This document shows positions 25,068 to 34,748 of a DNA stretch of 64,000 nucleotides, in pieces. Every line of letters begins with the position of its first letter. The first letter of the stretch is position 1. The notes beneath the pieces are model-generated. The model was not told the DNA's origin and did no database searches. It saw only the letters and a list, made by a program, of their open reading frames with translations. The position numbers and the translations under genes were made by a program. The stretch is from Nocardioides luteus (lineage in GTDB: Bacteria; Actinomycetota; Actinomycetes; Propionibacteriales; Nocardioidaceae): assembly GCF_015752315.1 (NCBI RefSeq), contig NZ_JADOVJ010000001.1:372001-436000 (forward strand), written 5' to 3'.

Positions 25068-25742
25068 CTAGGAGACGAGCGAGTCGTCCTTGGCGCCGTT
25101 GTCGGAGCCGCGGACCATCTTGTAGACGCGCACCGCGATCCACGCGACGACGGCCACCCCGACGACCAGGATGACGATGTTCTGGAACCGGCCGACGATC
25201 GGCTCGACCTTCTCCCAGTTGTCACCGAGCTGGTAGCCGGCGACGACGAAGATGGTGTTCCAGATCGCGGAGCCGACGGTGGTGAGGATCAGGAACTTCC
25301 AGATCGGCATCCGGGTGACGCCGGCGGGCACCGAGATCAGCGACCGGAAGATCGGGATGAAGCGGCCGAAGAAGACCGTCCACGCGCCGTACTTCTCGAA
25401 GAACGCCTCGGTCTTCTCCAGGTCGGAGGTCTTGACCAGCGGCAGCTTCTCGCCGACCCAGTAGACCCGCTCGCGGCCGATCAGCGCACCGATCAGGTAG
25501 AGCGCGAGCGCGCCGACGACCGAGCCGAGCGTGGTCCAGATCAGCGCCTCGGCGATCGTGAAACGGCCCTGGGCGGCGGTGAAGCCGGCCAGCGGCAGGA
25601 TGATCTCGGAGGGCAGCGGCGGGAAGAGGTTCTCCAGCGCGATGCCGAGCCCAGCACCCACCGGGCCGAGCTTGTCCATCAGGTCGACCGCCCAGCCGGC
25701 GACGCCGGTGAGCTCCTCGGGCTGGGTGGCGGTGAGGATCAT
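25068..25742 (-). CDS. DedA family membrane protein
   Basis: The 224-residue protein shows the DedA/SNARE-associated pattern: ENLFPPLPSEIILPLAGF near the N-terminus, then FFEKYGAWTVFFGRFIPIFRSLISVPAGVTRMP, of which FGRFIP-x-x-R is the family hallmark. About five helices follow. Recent work links DedA proteins to lipid-carrier recycling such as undecaprenyl phosphate and to envelope homeostasis. A second DedA gene lies at 27579-28376. The gene ends 6 bp from the convergent membrane protein gene. Confidence 0.9.
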   Translation of the reverse strand: MILTATQPEELTGVAGWAVDLMDKLGPVGAGLGIALENLFPPLPSEIILPLAGFTAAQGRFTIAEALIWTTLGSVVGALALYLIGALIGRERVYWVGEKLPLVKTSDLEKTEAFFEKYGAWTVFFGRFIPIFRSLISVPAGVTRMPIWKFLILTTVGSAIWNTIFVVAGYQLGDNWEKVEPIVGRFQNIVILVVGVAVVAWIAVRVYKMVRGSDNGAKDDSLVS

Positions 25743-25803
25743 GAGGCTCTCTTCGAAGTGTGTGGGTGGGTCGGGCGGCCGAAGCCTAGCGACCGAACCT
25801 GAA

Positions 25804-25818
25804 ATCCACGCTGTGGAT
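25804..25818. terminator. Short hairpin after pyrE
   Basis: ATCCAC (25804-25809) and GTGGAT (25813-25818) form a 6-bp stem with a 3-nt loop, four bases beyond the pyrE stop on the minus strand. It is short and lacks a T tract, so termination is only suggested. Confidence 0.35.
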
Positions 25819-25821
25819 CCC

Positions 25822-26358
25822 CTAGGAGGCCGCGTTGACCGCGTCCAGGTCGGCCCGGGTCAGTACCGAGCGGATCTCCAGCTCGACGTCTCGCAGGGAC
25901 TCACCGGGCTCGGGCGACCGGTCGATCGCACACACGACAGTGTCCACGATCGCACCAAGCGGACGGAGAGCGTTGACCGCGTCGCGCACCGCGCCGCCGG
26001 ACGTGATGACGTCCTCGATCAGGGTGACCTTCTTGCCCGAGAAGGAGGGCCCCTCGGCGAGCTTGGCGGTCCCGTACTCCTTGGCCTTCTTCCGGATGAA
26101 GATCGCCGGGATGCCGGTCTTGGCCGACACCATGGTCACGATCGGGATGCCACCGAGCTCCAGCCCGCCGAGCACCTCGGTGCCCTCCGGCAGCAGCTCC
26201 ACCATGCGTGCCGCGACCCGCTCCAGGAGCGCCGGGTCGGCCTCGAAGAGGTACTTGTCGAAGTAGGTGTCGCTGACCTGTCCCGAGCGGAGCGTGAACT
26301 CCCCGTGCAGGCGGCAGGTGGCGTCGATGTCGGCAGCGAGGGTCTGATCCGTGGTCAC
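25822..26358 (-). CDS. pyrE: Orotate phosphoribosyltransferase
   Basis: The 178-residue enzyme joins orotate to PRPP to give OMP in pyrimidine synthesis. The PRPP-binding motif VTLIEDVITSGGAV is at about residue 110-123, preceded by LELGGIPIVTMVS and FIRKKAKEYGT. The GTG at 26358 is preferred over the ATG at 26379: TAGGCT lies exactly 7 nt upstream of the GTG (a leaderless start), whereas the ATG has no ribosome site. Length is normal for the family. It is divergent from the aminotransferase gene. Confidence 0.92.
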   Translation of the reverse strand: MTTDQTLAADIDATCRLHGEFTLRSGQVSDTYFDKYLFEADPALLERVAARMVELLPEGTEVLGGLELGGIPIVTMVSAKTGIPAIFIRKKAKEYGTAKLAEGPSFSGKKVTLIEDVITSGGAVRDAVNALRPLGAIVDTVVCAIDRSPEPGESLRDVELEIRSVLTRADLDAVNAAS

Positions 26359-26365
26359 GACCCCT

Positions 26366-26371
26366 AGCCTA
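26366..26371 (-). promoter_or_regulatory. -10 box of a leaderless pyrE transcript
   Basis: On the minus strand TAGGCT is followed by AGGGGTC and the GTG of pyrE, which places the expected transcription start at the start codon. The same spacing occurs at purC, purS and purD in this window. Confidence 0.5.
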
Positions 26372-26415
26372 AGTGGCATGAGTGAGCGCCAGCGAACGAC
26401 CATAGGGGCGGCGGC

Positions 26416-27582
26416 ATGACGGCACGACGACTCCACGGCATCCCGCCGACGATCTTCTCCGAGATGTCGGCCCTGGCCGCCTCCACCGGCGCGGTCAACC
26501 TCGGCCAGGGCTTCCCCGACGTGGACGGGCCCGAGGAGATCATCAAGGAAGCCGTCGCCGCGTTGGAGAGCGGACGGAACCAGTACGCCCCGGGCCCCGG
26601 CATCCCCGCGCTGCGCGAGGCCGTCGCGGCCCATCAGCAGCGCCACTACGGCCTCACCTTCGACCCGGCGCGCGAGGTCACGGTGACCACCGGCGCGACC
26701 GAGGGGATCGCGGCGGCGATCCTCGCCCTGGTCGACCCGGGCGACGAGGTGATCCTCGTCGAGCCCTACTACGACAGCTACCCGGCCATGGTGCAGTTCG
26801 CAGGCGGCGTACGTCGCCCGGTGACGCTCAGCCTGGACGAGTCCGCTCCGGGCGGGCGGCTGCCCCGCGAAGCGCTCGAGGCGGCCGCCTCGGAGGCGAC
26901 CAAGGTGCTTCTCCTCAACTCTCCCCACAACCCGACCGGCACGGTGCTCACCCGCGAGGAGCTCGAGACGGTCGCCGCCTTCGCGCGAGACCACGATCTG
27001 ACGGTGGTCTCGGACGAGGTCTACGAGCACCTGACCTTCGACGGCACCCCGCACATCCCGATCGCCACGCTCCCCGGCATGCGCGAGCGCACCCTGACCC
27101 TGTCGAGCATCGGCAAGTCCTACTCCTTCACCGGCTGGAAGGTCGGCTGGGCGACCGGCCCCGAGCACCTGGTCCAGGCGCTGCTGGGCGCCAAGCAGTG
27201 GCTGACGTTCACCTCCGGTGCCCCGCTGCAGCCGGCGGCTGCGTACGCGCTGGAGCATCTCGACCACTGGCCCAAGGAGCTCGCCCTCGATCTGCAGGGG
27301 CGGCGCGACCTGCTCTGTGACGGGCTGAAGGGGATCGGCCTGGACGTGACGATCCCGGAGGGCACCTACTTCGCCGTCTCCGACATCACCGACCTCGGGT
27401 GGAACGACGGTCTGGAGTTCTGCCGGGCGCTGCCGGAGCGGGCCGGCGTCGTGGCCATCCCGCTGCTGGGGTTCTACGACACCGATGCCGGGAAGCACCT
27501 GGTCAGGTGGACCTTCACCAAGCAGCGCGAGGTGATCGAGGAGGCCCTGGAGCGCCTCGCCCGGGGCGATCTGCGTCGCTAG
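26416..27582 (+). CDS. Class I/II PLP-dependent aminotransferase
   Basis: The 388-residue fold-type I enzyme has GQGFPDVDGPEEI and YAPGPGIPALREA near the N-terminus, VTVTTGATEGIAAAILAL, NSPHNPTGTVL, VVSDEVYEHLTFDG, the PLP-lysine motif SSIGKSYSFTGWKVGW at about residue 230-245, and the C-terminal carboxylate-binding Arg in HLVRWTFTK. The closest known types are methionine/glutamine transaminases (YbdL-like) and N-succinyldiaminopimelate aminotransferase (DapC); the sequence alone does not separate them. The gene ends with a 4-bp convergent overlap with a DedA gene. Confidence 0.87.
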   Translation: MTARRLHGIPPTIFSEMSALAASTGAVNLGQGFPDVDGPEEIIKEAVAALESGRNQYAPGPGIPALREAVAAHQQRHYGLTFDPAREVTVTTGATEGIAAAILALVDPGDEVILVEPYYDSYPAMVQFAGGVRRPVTLSLDESAPGGRLPREALEAAASEATKVLLLNSPHNPTGTVLTREELETVAAFARDHDLTVVSDEVYEHLTFDGTPHIPIATLPGMRERTLTLSSIGKSYSFTGWKVGWATGPEHLVQALLGAKQWLTFTSGAPLQPAAAYALEHLDHWPKELALDLQGRRDLLCDGLKGIGLDVTIPEGTYFAVSDITDLGWNDGLEFCRALPERAGVVAIPLLGFYDTDAGKHLVRWTFTKQREVIEEALERLARGDLRR

Positions 27583-28376
27583 TGGTCGGCCCGGCGGTCC
27601 GCGTCCTCGTCCTCGGAGGTGCGCGGCCGGACCGTCATCCCGAGGATGTCCCGGTCGGGGTGACCGTCGTGGTCGAGGTCCGCCGCCAGCCGCGACGCCG
27701 TACGCCGCCGGCGCCACCACTCCACCATCGCGGGCGCGAACGCGAGCGCGAAGAGCAGCAGGATCAGGTAGTCGACGTTGTCGGCCAGCCAGGGCCAGCG
27801 CGCGCCGACGAAGAACCCGAACAACGTCACCGCGAGCACCCACAGCACGCCACCGACGAAGCTCCAGAAATAGAACCGCCGCCGGTCCATGTGGGTGACC
27901 CCGGCGACGACGGTGACATAGGTGCGTACGAAGGCGATGAAACGCCCGATCACCAATGCCTTGTTGCCGTGCTTGTCGAAGAACTCCCGGGTCTGTTCGA
28001 GATGTCGCTTCTTGATGAAGCGGCCGTCGCGTTCATAGAGCCGCGGCCCGAGCTTGCGCCCGATCTCATATCCGGTCACGTTGCCCGCGAAAGCGGCGGC
28101 GAGGAAGAAGAGCATCGCGATCACGATCTCGAGGCCGGGAGGCCCGGGAAAGATGTCGATCTTGCCGGTCGCGATGAAGATCCCGAGTGCGATCAGCAGG
28201 CTGTCGCCGGGTAGGAACGGGAAGAAAAGACCGCATTCGACGAAGATGATGATGAGGCTGATCCAGAAGAGCGGCTCGCCGAAAGTGGCCAGCAGAAAGT
28301 CCGGACTCATCCATTCCAAACCGGCCACCATCGGCGCAAAATTCCCCGCACCTGTCACGCGCCCTACGGTACCCAT
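27579..28376 (-). CDS. DedA family membrane protein
   Basis: The 265-residue DedA protein has IIFVECGLFFPFLPGDSLLI at the start and then FFDKHGNKALVIGRFIAFVRTYVTVVAGVTHMD with the family RF-x-x-x-x-R core. About five helices and a polar tail follow. I chose the ATG at 28376; an in-frame start at 28427 would overlap the opposite gene. It is divergent from a methyltransferase gene across a 38-bp region containing AACAACTCTTGTTGTC. The sequence is clearly distinct from the DedA at 25068-25742. Confidence 0.87.
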   Translation of the reverse strand: MGTVGRVTGAGNFAPMVAGLEWMSPDFLLATFGEPLFWISLIIIFVECGLFFPFLPGDSLLIALGIFIATGKIDIFPGPPGLEIVIAMLFFLAAAFAGNVTGYEIGRKLGPRLYERDGRFIKKRHLEQTREFFDKHGNKALVIGRFIAFVRTYVTVVAGVTHMDRRRFYFWSFVGGVLWVLAVTLFGFFVGARWPWLADNVDYLILLLFALAFAPAMVEWWRRRRTASRLAADLDHDGHPDRDILGMTVRPRTSEDEDADRRADH

Positions 28377-28414
28377 AGGTAACAACTCTTGTTGTCGAAT
28401 ATTCTGACTCGCCG

Positions 28415-29104
28415 ATGAACGAGACACGACCGTCCGAGGACGATTCCCGAGCGCCGTACGACCCGATGCCCCACGGGCAGCCCGAGGTCGGCGTGGGCCC
28501 GTGGCAGGGGGAGTGGCCCGAGGGGGACCACTGGGACCCCGAGCTGCTGGCCAACGGCGACCGCCGCAACGTGGTCGACCGTTACCGCTACTGGAGCCTC
28601 GAGGCGATCGTCGCCGACCTCGACCAGCGCCGCCACGGCTTCCACGTCGCGATCGAGAACTGGCAGCACGACTTCAACATCGGCACCATCGTCCGCACCG
28701 CCAACGCCTTCCTCGCCGCCGAGGTGCACATCGTCGGCAACCGACGCTGGAACCGCCGCGGCGCGATGGTCACCGACCGCTACCAGCACGTCCATCACCA
28801 CCCCGACGTGCCCGCGCTCGCGGCGTACCTCCACGAACGGGACGTACGCCTCCTCGGCATCGACAACCTGCCCGGCTCGCTCCACCTGGAGACGATGGAG
28901 CTGCCCAGGTCGGTCTGCTTCCTCTTCGGGCAGGAGGGGCCGGGCCTCTCCGAACAGGCTCGCGCGAGCGTCGACGGCACCTTCTCGATCGCCCAGTTCG
29001 GGTCGACGCGGTCGATCAACGCCTCCGCCGCCGCGGCGATCGCGATGCACTCCTGGGTCGTCCAGCACGCCGACCTGTCCTCCGAGGACGCCTGGCGCGG
29101 TTGA
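28415..29104 (+). CDS. TrmH/SpoU family RNA 2'-O-methyltransferase
   Basis: The 229-residue SPOUT enzyme has the three family motifs: motif 1 FNIGTIVRTANAF (catalytic Arg), motif 2 CFLFGQEGPGLS and motif 3 STRSINASAAAAIAMHSW. It should transfer a methyl group from S-adenosylmethionine to a ribose 2'-OH in tRNA or rRNA; the exact site cannot be read from sequence. The first 60 residues are an acidic, Pro-rich extension. TATTCT at 28400-28405 is a likely -10 box, giving at most a very short leader. Confidence 0.88.
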   Translation: MNETRPSEDDSRAPYDPMPHGQPEVGVGPWQGEWPEGDHWDPELLANGDRRNVVDRYRYWSLEAIVADLDQRRHGFHVAIENWQHDFNIGTIVRTANAFLAAEVHIVGNRRWNRRGAMVTDRYQHVHHHPDVPALAAYLHERDVRLLGIDNLPGSLHLETMELPRSVCFLFGQEGPGLSEQARASVDGTFSIAQFGSTRSINASAAAAIAMHSWVVQHADLSSEDAWRG

Positions 29105-29131
29105 CCGGAGCCGATCACGTGAAAACGCAGC

Positions 29132-29160
29132 GATCCCCCGGGGAAGCACCCCGGGGGATC
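29132..29160. terminator. Bidirectional terminator hairpin
   Basis: GATCCCCCGGGG (29132-29143) and CCCCGGGGGATC (29149-29160) form a perfect 12-bp GC-rich stem with a 5-nt loop, between the convergent methyltransferase and septum-formation-like genes. There is no long T run. Confidence 0.75.
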
Positions 29161-29183
29161 GAGCGTCGTGAACGATCAGCGGA

Positions 29184-29960
29184 TCAGTTGGTGTTCCGCT
29201 CGTAGCAGACGACCCAGTGGTCGCCGGTCTGCCACTCGTACTTGCTCGGCTTGCTGTAAGCCCTGGTGCGGCTCGGGCAGTTGTTGCCGACGGCCCGCTC
29301 GAACGAGGCCGTGGTCGGGTAGGTCGTGCCGGCCTTCTTGAAGGCGGAGATCGACTTGTAGGTGTGCGAGCTCAGGCAGGAGTACGGCCCGGCGTACGTC
29401 GAGCTCAGGCAGCCCCGGGTGCGCTGGGTCAGCGCGACGCCCTCGAGGAACTTCGCGCGGTTGGTCGGCAGGTTCTTGAGGGTTTCCTTGCCCGGGAGCG
29501 CGACGTCGCAGCGGAACCAGCGCTGGCCGGCCCTGAACTGCTCGGCGTTGGGCACGAAGAACGCCCACACGTACGCCGACTGGTTCCGCTTCGAGTAGGT
29601 GCTGCCCAGCTTGTCCCTGAGCGCACGGATGCACGTCTTGGAGATGTGAGCGGCGCTGGCCGATCGGGTGATGGACTCCTGGGTGCGGGTCGTCCCGGAC
29701 AGAAGCGTTCCCAGCGCGATGGTCTTCGCGGTGTGGGCGTCGCTGCAGGAGACCTTCTTGCCGGTCTGGGACAGCGCGTTGAAGGCGGTCCAGCCGTAGT
29801 TGTAGCAGGTGCCGACCGTGGGCTTGGGCGGCACCGCCGCGTCGGCCTTGGTGGCGGTGAGACCGATGAGGGAGAAGACGCCGACGACGAGCCCAAGGAT
29901 GAGGGCCGCCATCACGGGCGTCTGCGCAGGCGCGAGCGCGCCGGCACGAAGACGAGACAT
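29184..29960 (-). CDS. Septum-formation-family-like exported protein
   Basis: The 258-residue protein has a membrane or signal segment (VMAALILGLVVGVFSLIGLT) and an external domain with eight cysteines. The pattern VGTCYNY, VSCSDAHTAKTI and YVWAFFVPNAEQFRAGQRWF, then RCDV, is that of the actinobacterial Septum_form domain (paired C-x-H and W-x-RC motifs, usually in two repeats). The second half repeats it (GCLSS, LSSHTYK, TGDHWVVCYE). Despite the domain name, a septation role is not generally shown. It is a single gene with a terminator hairpin at its 3' side. Confidence 0.72.
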   Translation of the reverse strand: MSRLRAGALAPAQTPVMAALILGLVVGVFSLIGLTATKADAAVPPKPTVGTCYNYGWTAFNALSQTGKKVSCSDAHTAKTIALGTLLSGTTRTQESITRSASAAHISKTCIRALRDKLGSTYSKRNQSAYVWAFFVPNAEQFRAGQRWFRCDVALPGKETLKNLPTNRAKFLEGVALTQRTRGCLSSTYAGPYSCLSSHTYKSISAFKKAGTTYPTTASFERAVGNNCPSRTRAYSKPSKYEWQTGDHWVVCYERNTN

Positions 29961-30247
29961 GATCGTGCTTTCGGATCAAGGGATGGGGCGGGCTGAATCA
30001 TCGCAGCGCGATGCCGGGCGGGGCATAGTCAATTCGGGTGGTTGTAAAGCGGTTACGCCCCGGTGTCCTCGATGAAAACCTGATCCGCTAAAGTTAACTC
30101 CGGGTCGCCCGGATGTGCCCCTTCTTCTAGGGTGCGTGGCCTCGGGGCCGGGCGGCAGCGGGGGACTCCACGACCGCTGCCCGCAATGCGCGGATCGGTC
30201 CGCAGGGCGTCACGCCCCATTCATCCGTACGCGGCATGCTGACCGGC

Positions 30248-31747
30248 ATGTGCCAGACGAACCTGTCGCGCCGGACCCTGCTCAGATACTCCGCTCTGGT
30301 CGCGGCGACCTTCCCGGCGGCTGCTGCCACGGACGGCTGGGGCCTGGCGGCCCAGGCGGCGGAGTCGGGGCTGGCGGTGCCGATGCACGCCGAGCTGGTG
30401 ACGGTCACCGACACCAGTGCGGTGATCACCTGGTTCACCGGCGACCCGTTGCGGCGCGACGGCTTCGGCCGCCCAGCGGCGGTGCAGGCGCCCGGCCGGG
30501 TCCTGATCGGCACCTCGCTGCTTCCCTCGACCTGGCGCGAGGCCGGCTCGCACGGCCCGACGGCCTACCACCACGTCGAGATCACCGGGCTGCAGCCGGA
30601 CACCACCTATCACTGGCGCGCGGAGAGCAACGGGATCGTCGCCGTTCCGAGCCCCGTGACACCGTGGGCGGCCCCGTCGACCTTCACCACGCTGAAGCGC
30701 CCCGCCGGCCGCGAGCTGGGCCGGGTCGCCTGGCTCAACGACCTGCACTTCGGCGAGCAGATCGCCGGGCTCGCGGTCGGCATCGACGGCTTCCCGGGCG
30801 GCGGGCTGCCGCCGGGCATCCCGGTCGACCCGGAGCATCCCTACTGGCGCACCATGGGTGCCGCAGCGGTGGCCGAGTCGCGGGCCCGCGGCTGCAACCT
30901 CCTGCTGGCCAACGGCGACCTCTCCAACGAGGCCGAGGCCGAGGCGCTGGCCGAGACCAGGACCGCCCTGGACGGCTTCGGCAGCCTCGGTGGCGTCACC
31001 CGTCTCGGCAAGGGCGACGCACCCCGCTACTTCGTCACGCGTGGCAACCACGATCGCGCCCGCACCGGGGCCGTCGAGGGTGAGCTGGTCGACCGGTTCG
31101 GTGGGGAGTTCGACGCCGGCTTCGAGCCCGGCACGCAGCACTTCTCGGTCGGCTACGGCACCGGCAGTCAGACGTACCGGTTCGTCGGCCTGGACTCCAA
31201 CGACGGCGAGACCACGGGTGTCCTCCGCACGAGCGAGCTGGAGTTCCTCGAGGCCGAGCTGGGCCGCGGCGACCTGACGATCCCGCTGTTCCACCACCCC
31301 GCCAGCCAGCAGGACAACAAGGTCGACGCCGACGGCGCGCGCCGGTTCCGGACCCTGCTCGCCGGCTACGACAACGCGGTCGGCGTCTATGCCGGCCACA
31401 CCCACCGCAACCACCTCTCGACCAGCTCCGAGACCGCGACACTTCCCTACTTCGAGGGCGGTGCCGTCAAGGAGTACCCGGGCGGCTACACCGTCGTACG
31501 CCTCTTCGAGGGTGGCTTCACGGTCAACTTCTACAAGTCCAGCCATCCGGACGCCCTGGCCTGGTCGGAGGCCTCCCGCGCCGAGTGGTTCGGTCTCGCG
31601 CCCGCCTACATGCTCGGTGGCCTCGGCGACCGCAACTGGGCCCACCACCTCGACACCCGGCGTACGCAGACCGCCGGCGTCCTCCGCGACGGCGGCGACG
31701 CCCTCACCGCCGAGATCGGTGAGGGCGTGCTCGACGCCATCTGCTGA
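30248..31747 (+). CDS. Tat-exported purple-acid-phosphatase-like metallophosphoesterase
   Basis: The 499-residue product starts with a Tat signal (LSRRTLLRYSALVAATF). An Ig/FN3-like N-terminal domain of the purple acid phosphatase type follows (HAELVTVTDTSAVITWFTG; ITGLQPDTTYHWRAES). The calcineurin-like domain has the metal motifs LNDLHFG, ANGDLSNE, RGNHDR, FHHP and AGHTHRNH. It should hydrolyse phosphoesters outside the cytoplasm. The ATG at 30248 has CATGCT 7 nt upstream (leaderless); 30236 is an alternative. The 287-bp upstream gap holds a CCGGG-TCG-CCCGG hairpin and nothing coding. Confidence 0.85.
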   Translation: MCQTNLSRRTLLRYSALVAATFPAAAATDGWGLAAQAAESGLAVPMHAELVTVTDTSAVITWFTGDPLRRDGFGRPAAVQAPGRVLIGTSLLPSTWREAGSHGPTAYHHVEITGLQPDTTYHWRAESNGIVAVPSPVTPWAAPSTFTTLKRPAGRELGRVAWLNDLHFGEQIAGLAVGIDGFPGGGLPPGIPVDPEHPYWRTMGAAAVAESRARGCNLLLANGDLSNEAEAEALAETRTALDGFGSLGGVTRLGKGDAPRYFVTRGNHDRARTGAVEGELVDRFGGEFDAGFEPGTQHFSVGYGTGSQTYRFVGLDSNDGETTGVLRTSELEFLEAELGRGDLTIPLFHHPASQQDNKVDADGARRFRTLLAGYDNAVGVYAGHTHRNHLSTSSETATLPYFEGGAVKEYPGGYTVVRLFEGGFTVNFYKSSHPDALAWSEASRAEWFGLAPAYMLGGLGDRNWAHHLDTRRTQTAGVLRDGGDALTAEIGEGVLDAIC

Positions 31748-31752
31748 CCGCC

Positions 31753-32238
31753 TCAGGCCGGCTCGGCGGCCTCCAGCCGCTTCCGCAGCGCCTCCAGTCC
31801 CCGCGAGGAGTGGCTCTTGACGGTGCCCTCGCTGATCCGCAGCTCGCGGGCGGTCTCGGCCACCGACAGCTGCAGCCAGTGGCGCAGGACGACCACCTTG
31901 CGCTGCATCTCCGGCAGCTCCTGGAGCGCGTCGAAGAGCTCGGACCGCTCCTCGACCTGCTCCGCGGGACCGGACCGCTCGGGCAGGTCTCCCGACCGCT
32001 CCCGCTTCCACCACGGCCTCCGGGTCTGGTCGATGTGGGCGCGGACGAGGATCGTCCGGACGTACGCCTCCTCCGCGCCGGACTCGACCCGCCGCCACGC
32101 GGCGTACAGCTTGATCAGGGACGTCTGCACCAGGTCGTCCGCCCGGTGCCAGTCGCCGCACAGTGCGTACGCCACGCGCAGCAGGTGCGACCGCCGGGCA
32201 GCGACGAACGTGGTGAATGCCTCGTCGTGCGCGCTCAT
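31753..32238 (-). CDS. ECF RNA polymerase sigma factor, SigE family
   Basis: The 161-residue sigma factor contains region 2 (FVAARRSHLLRVAYALCGDW, then DDLVQTSLIKLYAAW) and region 4 (LQELPEMQRKVVVLRHWL, then SVAETARELRISEGTVKSHS). The linker region carries YVRTILVRAHIDQTRR. This layout is typical of the actinobacterial SigE-type ECF group. The ATG overlaps the stop of the upstream membrane protein gene by 4 bp, so both are translated together. The sigma gene is second, the reverse of the usual sigma/anti-sigma order. Confidence 0.9.
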   Translation of the reverse strand: MSAHDEAFTTFVAARRSHLLRVAYALCGDWHRADDLVQTSLIKLYAAWRRVESGAEEAYVRTILVRAHIDQTRRPWWKRERSGDLPERSGPAEQVEERSELFDALQELPEMQRKVVVLRHWLQLSVAETARELRISEGTVKSHSSRGLEALRKRLEAAEPA

Positions 32239-33374
32239 GCCCACGGCCCTCCCTTGGGACCGTTGTTCCGCCTGACGATCGCGGCGAAATCCTCGAGCGA
32301 GACCGGGCCCCGGTCCTCGGCGTACGGGGCCGGACGCAGGTGGTAGGCGAAGGCCCACGAGACGTTCTTCGTCCGGGTGGCGCTCTCCTTCTCCTGGACC
32401 AAGACGTACTGCTCCTCGCCCTCGACCGTGATCCGGGCGGCAGCGGTCTGCGACGTGTCGGCCGTAAAGGAATCGTTGATGTCCGGGTCGGCGACCTGTT
32501 CGAGGATCTTCACTCCGTCCTCGGTGGGGACGAGAGTCGAGCCGCTGAACTCGACCGCATGGGTGATGGCTGGTTCCCCGAGGTTGCGGTCGTTCGGACG
32601 GTAGGCCGTGCGATCCGACTTCTCGATACTTGTCAGCCAGTCGTCGATGGTCTGGCCGGGAATGGCATACGTCGAGCCGCCGTCGGGTGCCAGCGACAGG
32701 GCTGTCTGGCTCTGTCGGAAGAAGAGCCACTCCTCGAGGCCTTCTCGCTCGATGACCGCTCCGACCGAGTCCCAGGGAGCGTCGTATCCGAACGGGTTGG
32801 AGATCTCGCGGACGATCTTCCAGCCGCTCCCGCCGACGGAGAGCCGGCCGCCAGCTTCCCATGTGGTGTCCGGCAGGTGGTCGGGAAGCTCACGTGCCCA
32901 CGTCCGGAAGTCCTTCGCGGTGCGGGATGCGTCGGTGAAAGAGACGTCGTCCGGTTGCGGGAAGTAGGCATAGATCGTCTTCTCTCCGTCGGTTACCGCG
33001 ACCGCCAGCGAGTCACTGGTGGTGAGGGCTCCGAGCCGGTCCACCTCGGTCCAGCCCTTCTGGAACCTGGTCTCGCCGGTGTCGAAGTCGTAGGCCACCG
33101 GAGCGAGGTCGCTCAGGGGGATGTCGACCTCGGGCGCCTCCTCCTCAGCTGTCGACCGCGTCGCGATCGGGGGCTCGGGGTCGGCGTGGTCGCGCGAGGG
33201 GTCGACGACCGCGCCGATCCCGACCACCGCGGCGACCGCAGCGACCGAGCCGGCGACCACGGCGAGCCGCCGGCGACGTACGAGTCTCTTCCCGTCCGCC
33301 ACGAGCGCGGCGGGGTCGAGTTGTGCGGGCGGGGGGTGGGGGATCGCCCGTTCCAGGGTTTCCTGCCAGTCCAT
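32235..33374 (-). CDS. Membrane protein coupled to the sigma factor (probable anti-sigma factor)
   Basis: The 379-residue protein has a short cytoplasmic N-terminus (WQETLERAIPHPPPAQLDPA), a basic stretch (RLVRRRRLA), one membrane helix (VVAGSVAAVAAVVGIGAVV, residues about 37-55) and a long external domain without recognised motifs. The layout and the 4-bp overlap with the downstream SigE-family gene are those of a transmembrane anti-sigma factor, but no zinc (ZAS) motif is visible, so this is inference. GGAGG precedes the ATG. The external domain presumably senses an envelope signal. Confidence 0.65.
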   Translation of the reverse strand: MDWQETLERAIPHPPPAQLDPAALVADGKRLVRRRRLAVVAGSVAAVAAVVGIGAVVDPSRDHADPEPPIATRSTAEEEAPEVDIPLSDLAPVAYDFDTGETRFQKGWTEVDRLGALTTSDSLAVAVTDGEKTIYAYFPQPDDVSFTDASRTAKDFRTWARELPDHLPDTTWEAGGRLSVGGSGWKIVREISNPFGYDAPWDSVGAVIEREGLEEWLFFRQSQTALSLAPDGGSTYAIPGQTIDDWLTSIEKSDRTAYRPNDRNLGEPAITHAVEFSGSTLVPTEDGVKILEQVADPDINDSFTADTSQTAAARITVEGEEQYVLVQEKESATRTKNVSWAFAYHLRPAPYAEDRGPVSLEDFAAIVRRNNGPKGGPWA

Positions 33375-33536
33375 GATGCCTCCAAGGTCAGTCTCACCCG
33401 TGGATACGGATCTCGTGGCAGATCGGTTGTCCTGGTTGATCGATCCAACTGCGGGCGTTGGGCGGGCTGGCCCGGGAGCGCATTACGCTGGCCACCAGCG
33501 CACCGGTCGACAACGGATCTTCAAGGAGACCCCCAG

Positions 33537-34559
<1,023 letters not shown>

Positions 34560-34748
34560 GCGACACGCCGGGGACGGCCAATGGTCCCGATTCGGAAAAC
34601 GTTTGTGGCACACGGCATAGCAAACACGGGCTTATGTCGTTGTGCCGGTCATTGGTAAAGCGATTCAATGCCCTGGCTGGACGGCGACTCACGGGTAAGA
34701 CAGTCGAACCGTCCCCTCGGCGTTGATCTTGGGAGGGACATCCTCGGA

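Noticed and set aside
25822..27843. Long minus-strand frame extending pyrE to 673 codons
   Set aside because: Only the last 178 codons look like a protein (PyrE). The upstream part is antisense to the aminotransferase, and a leaderless promoter fits the short start.
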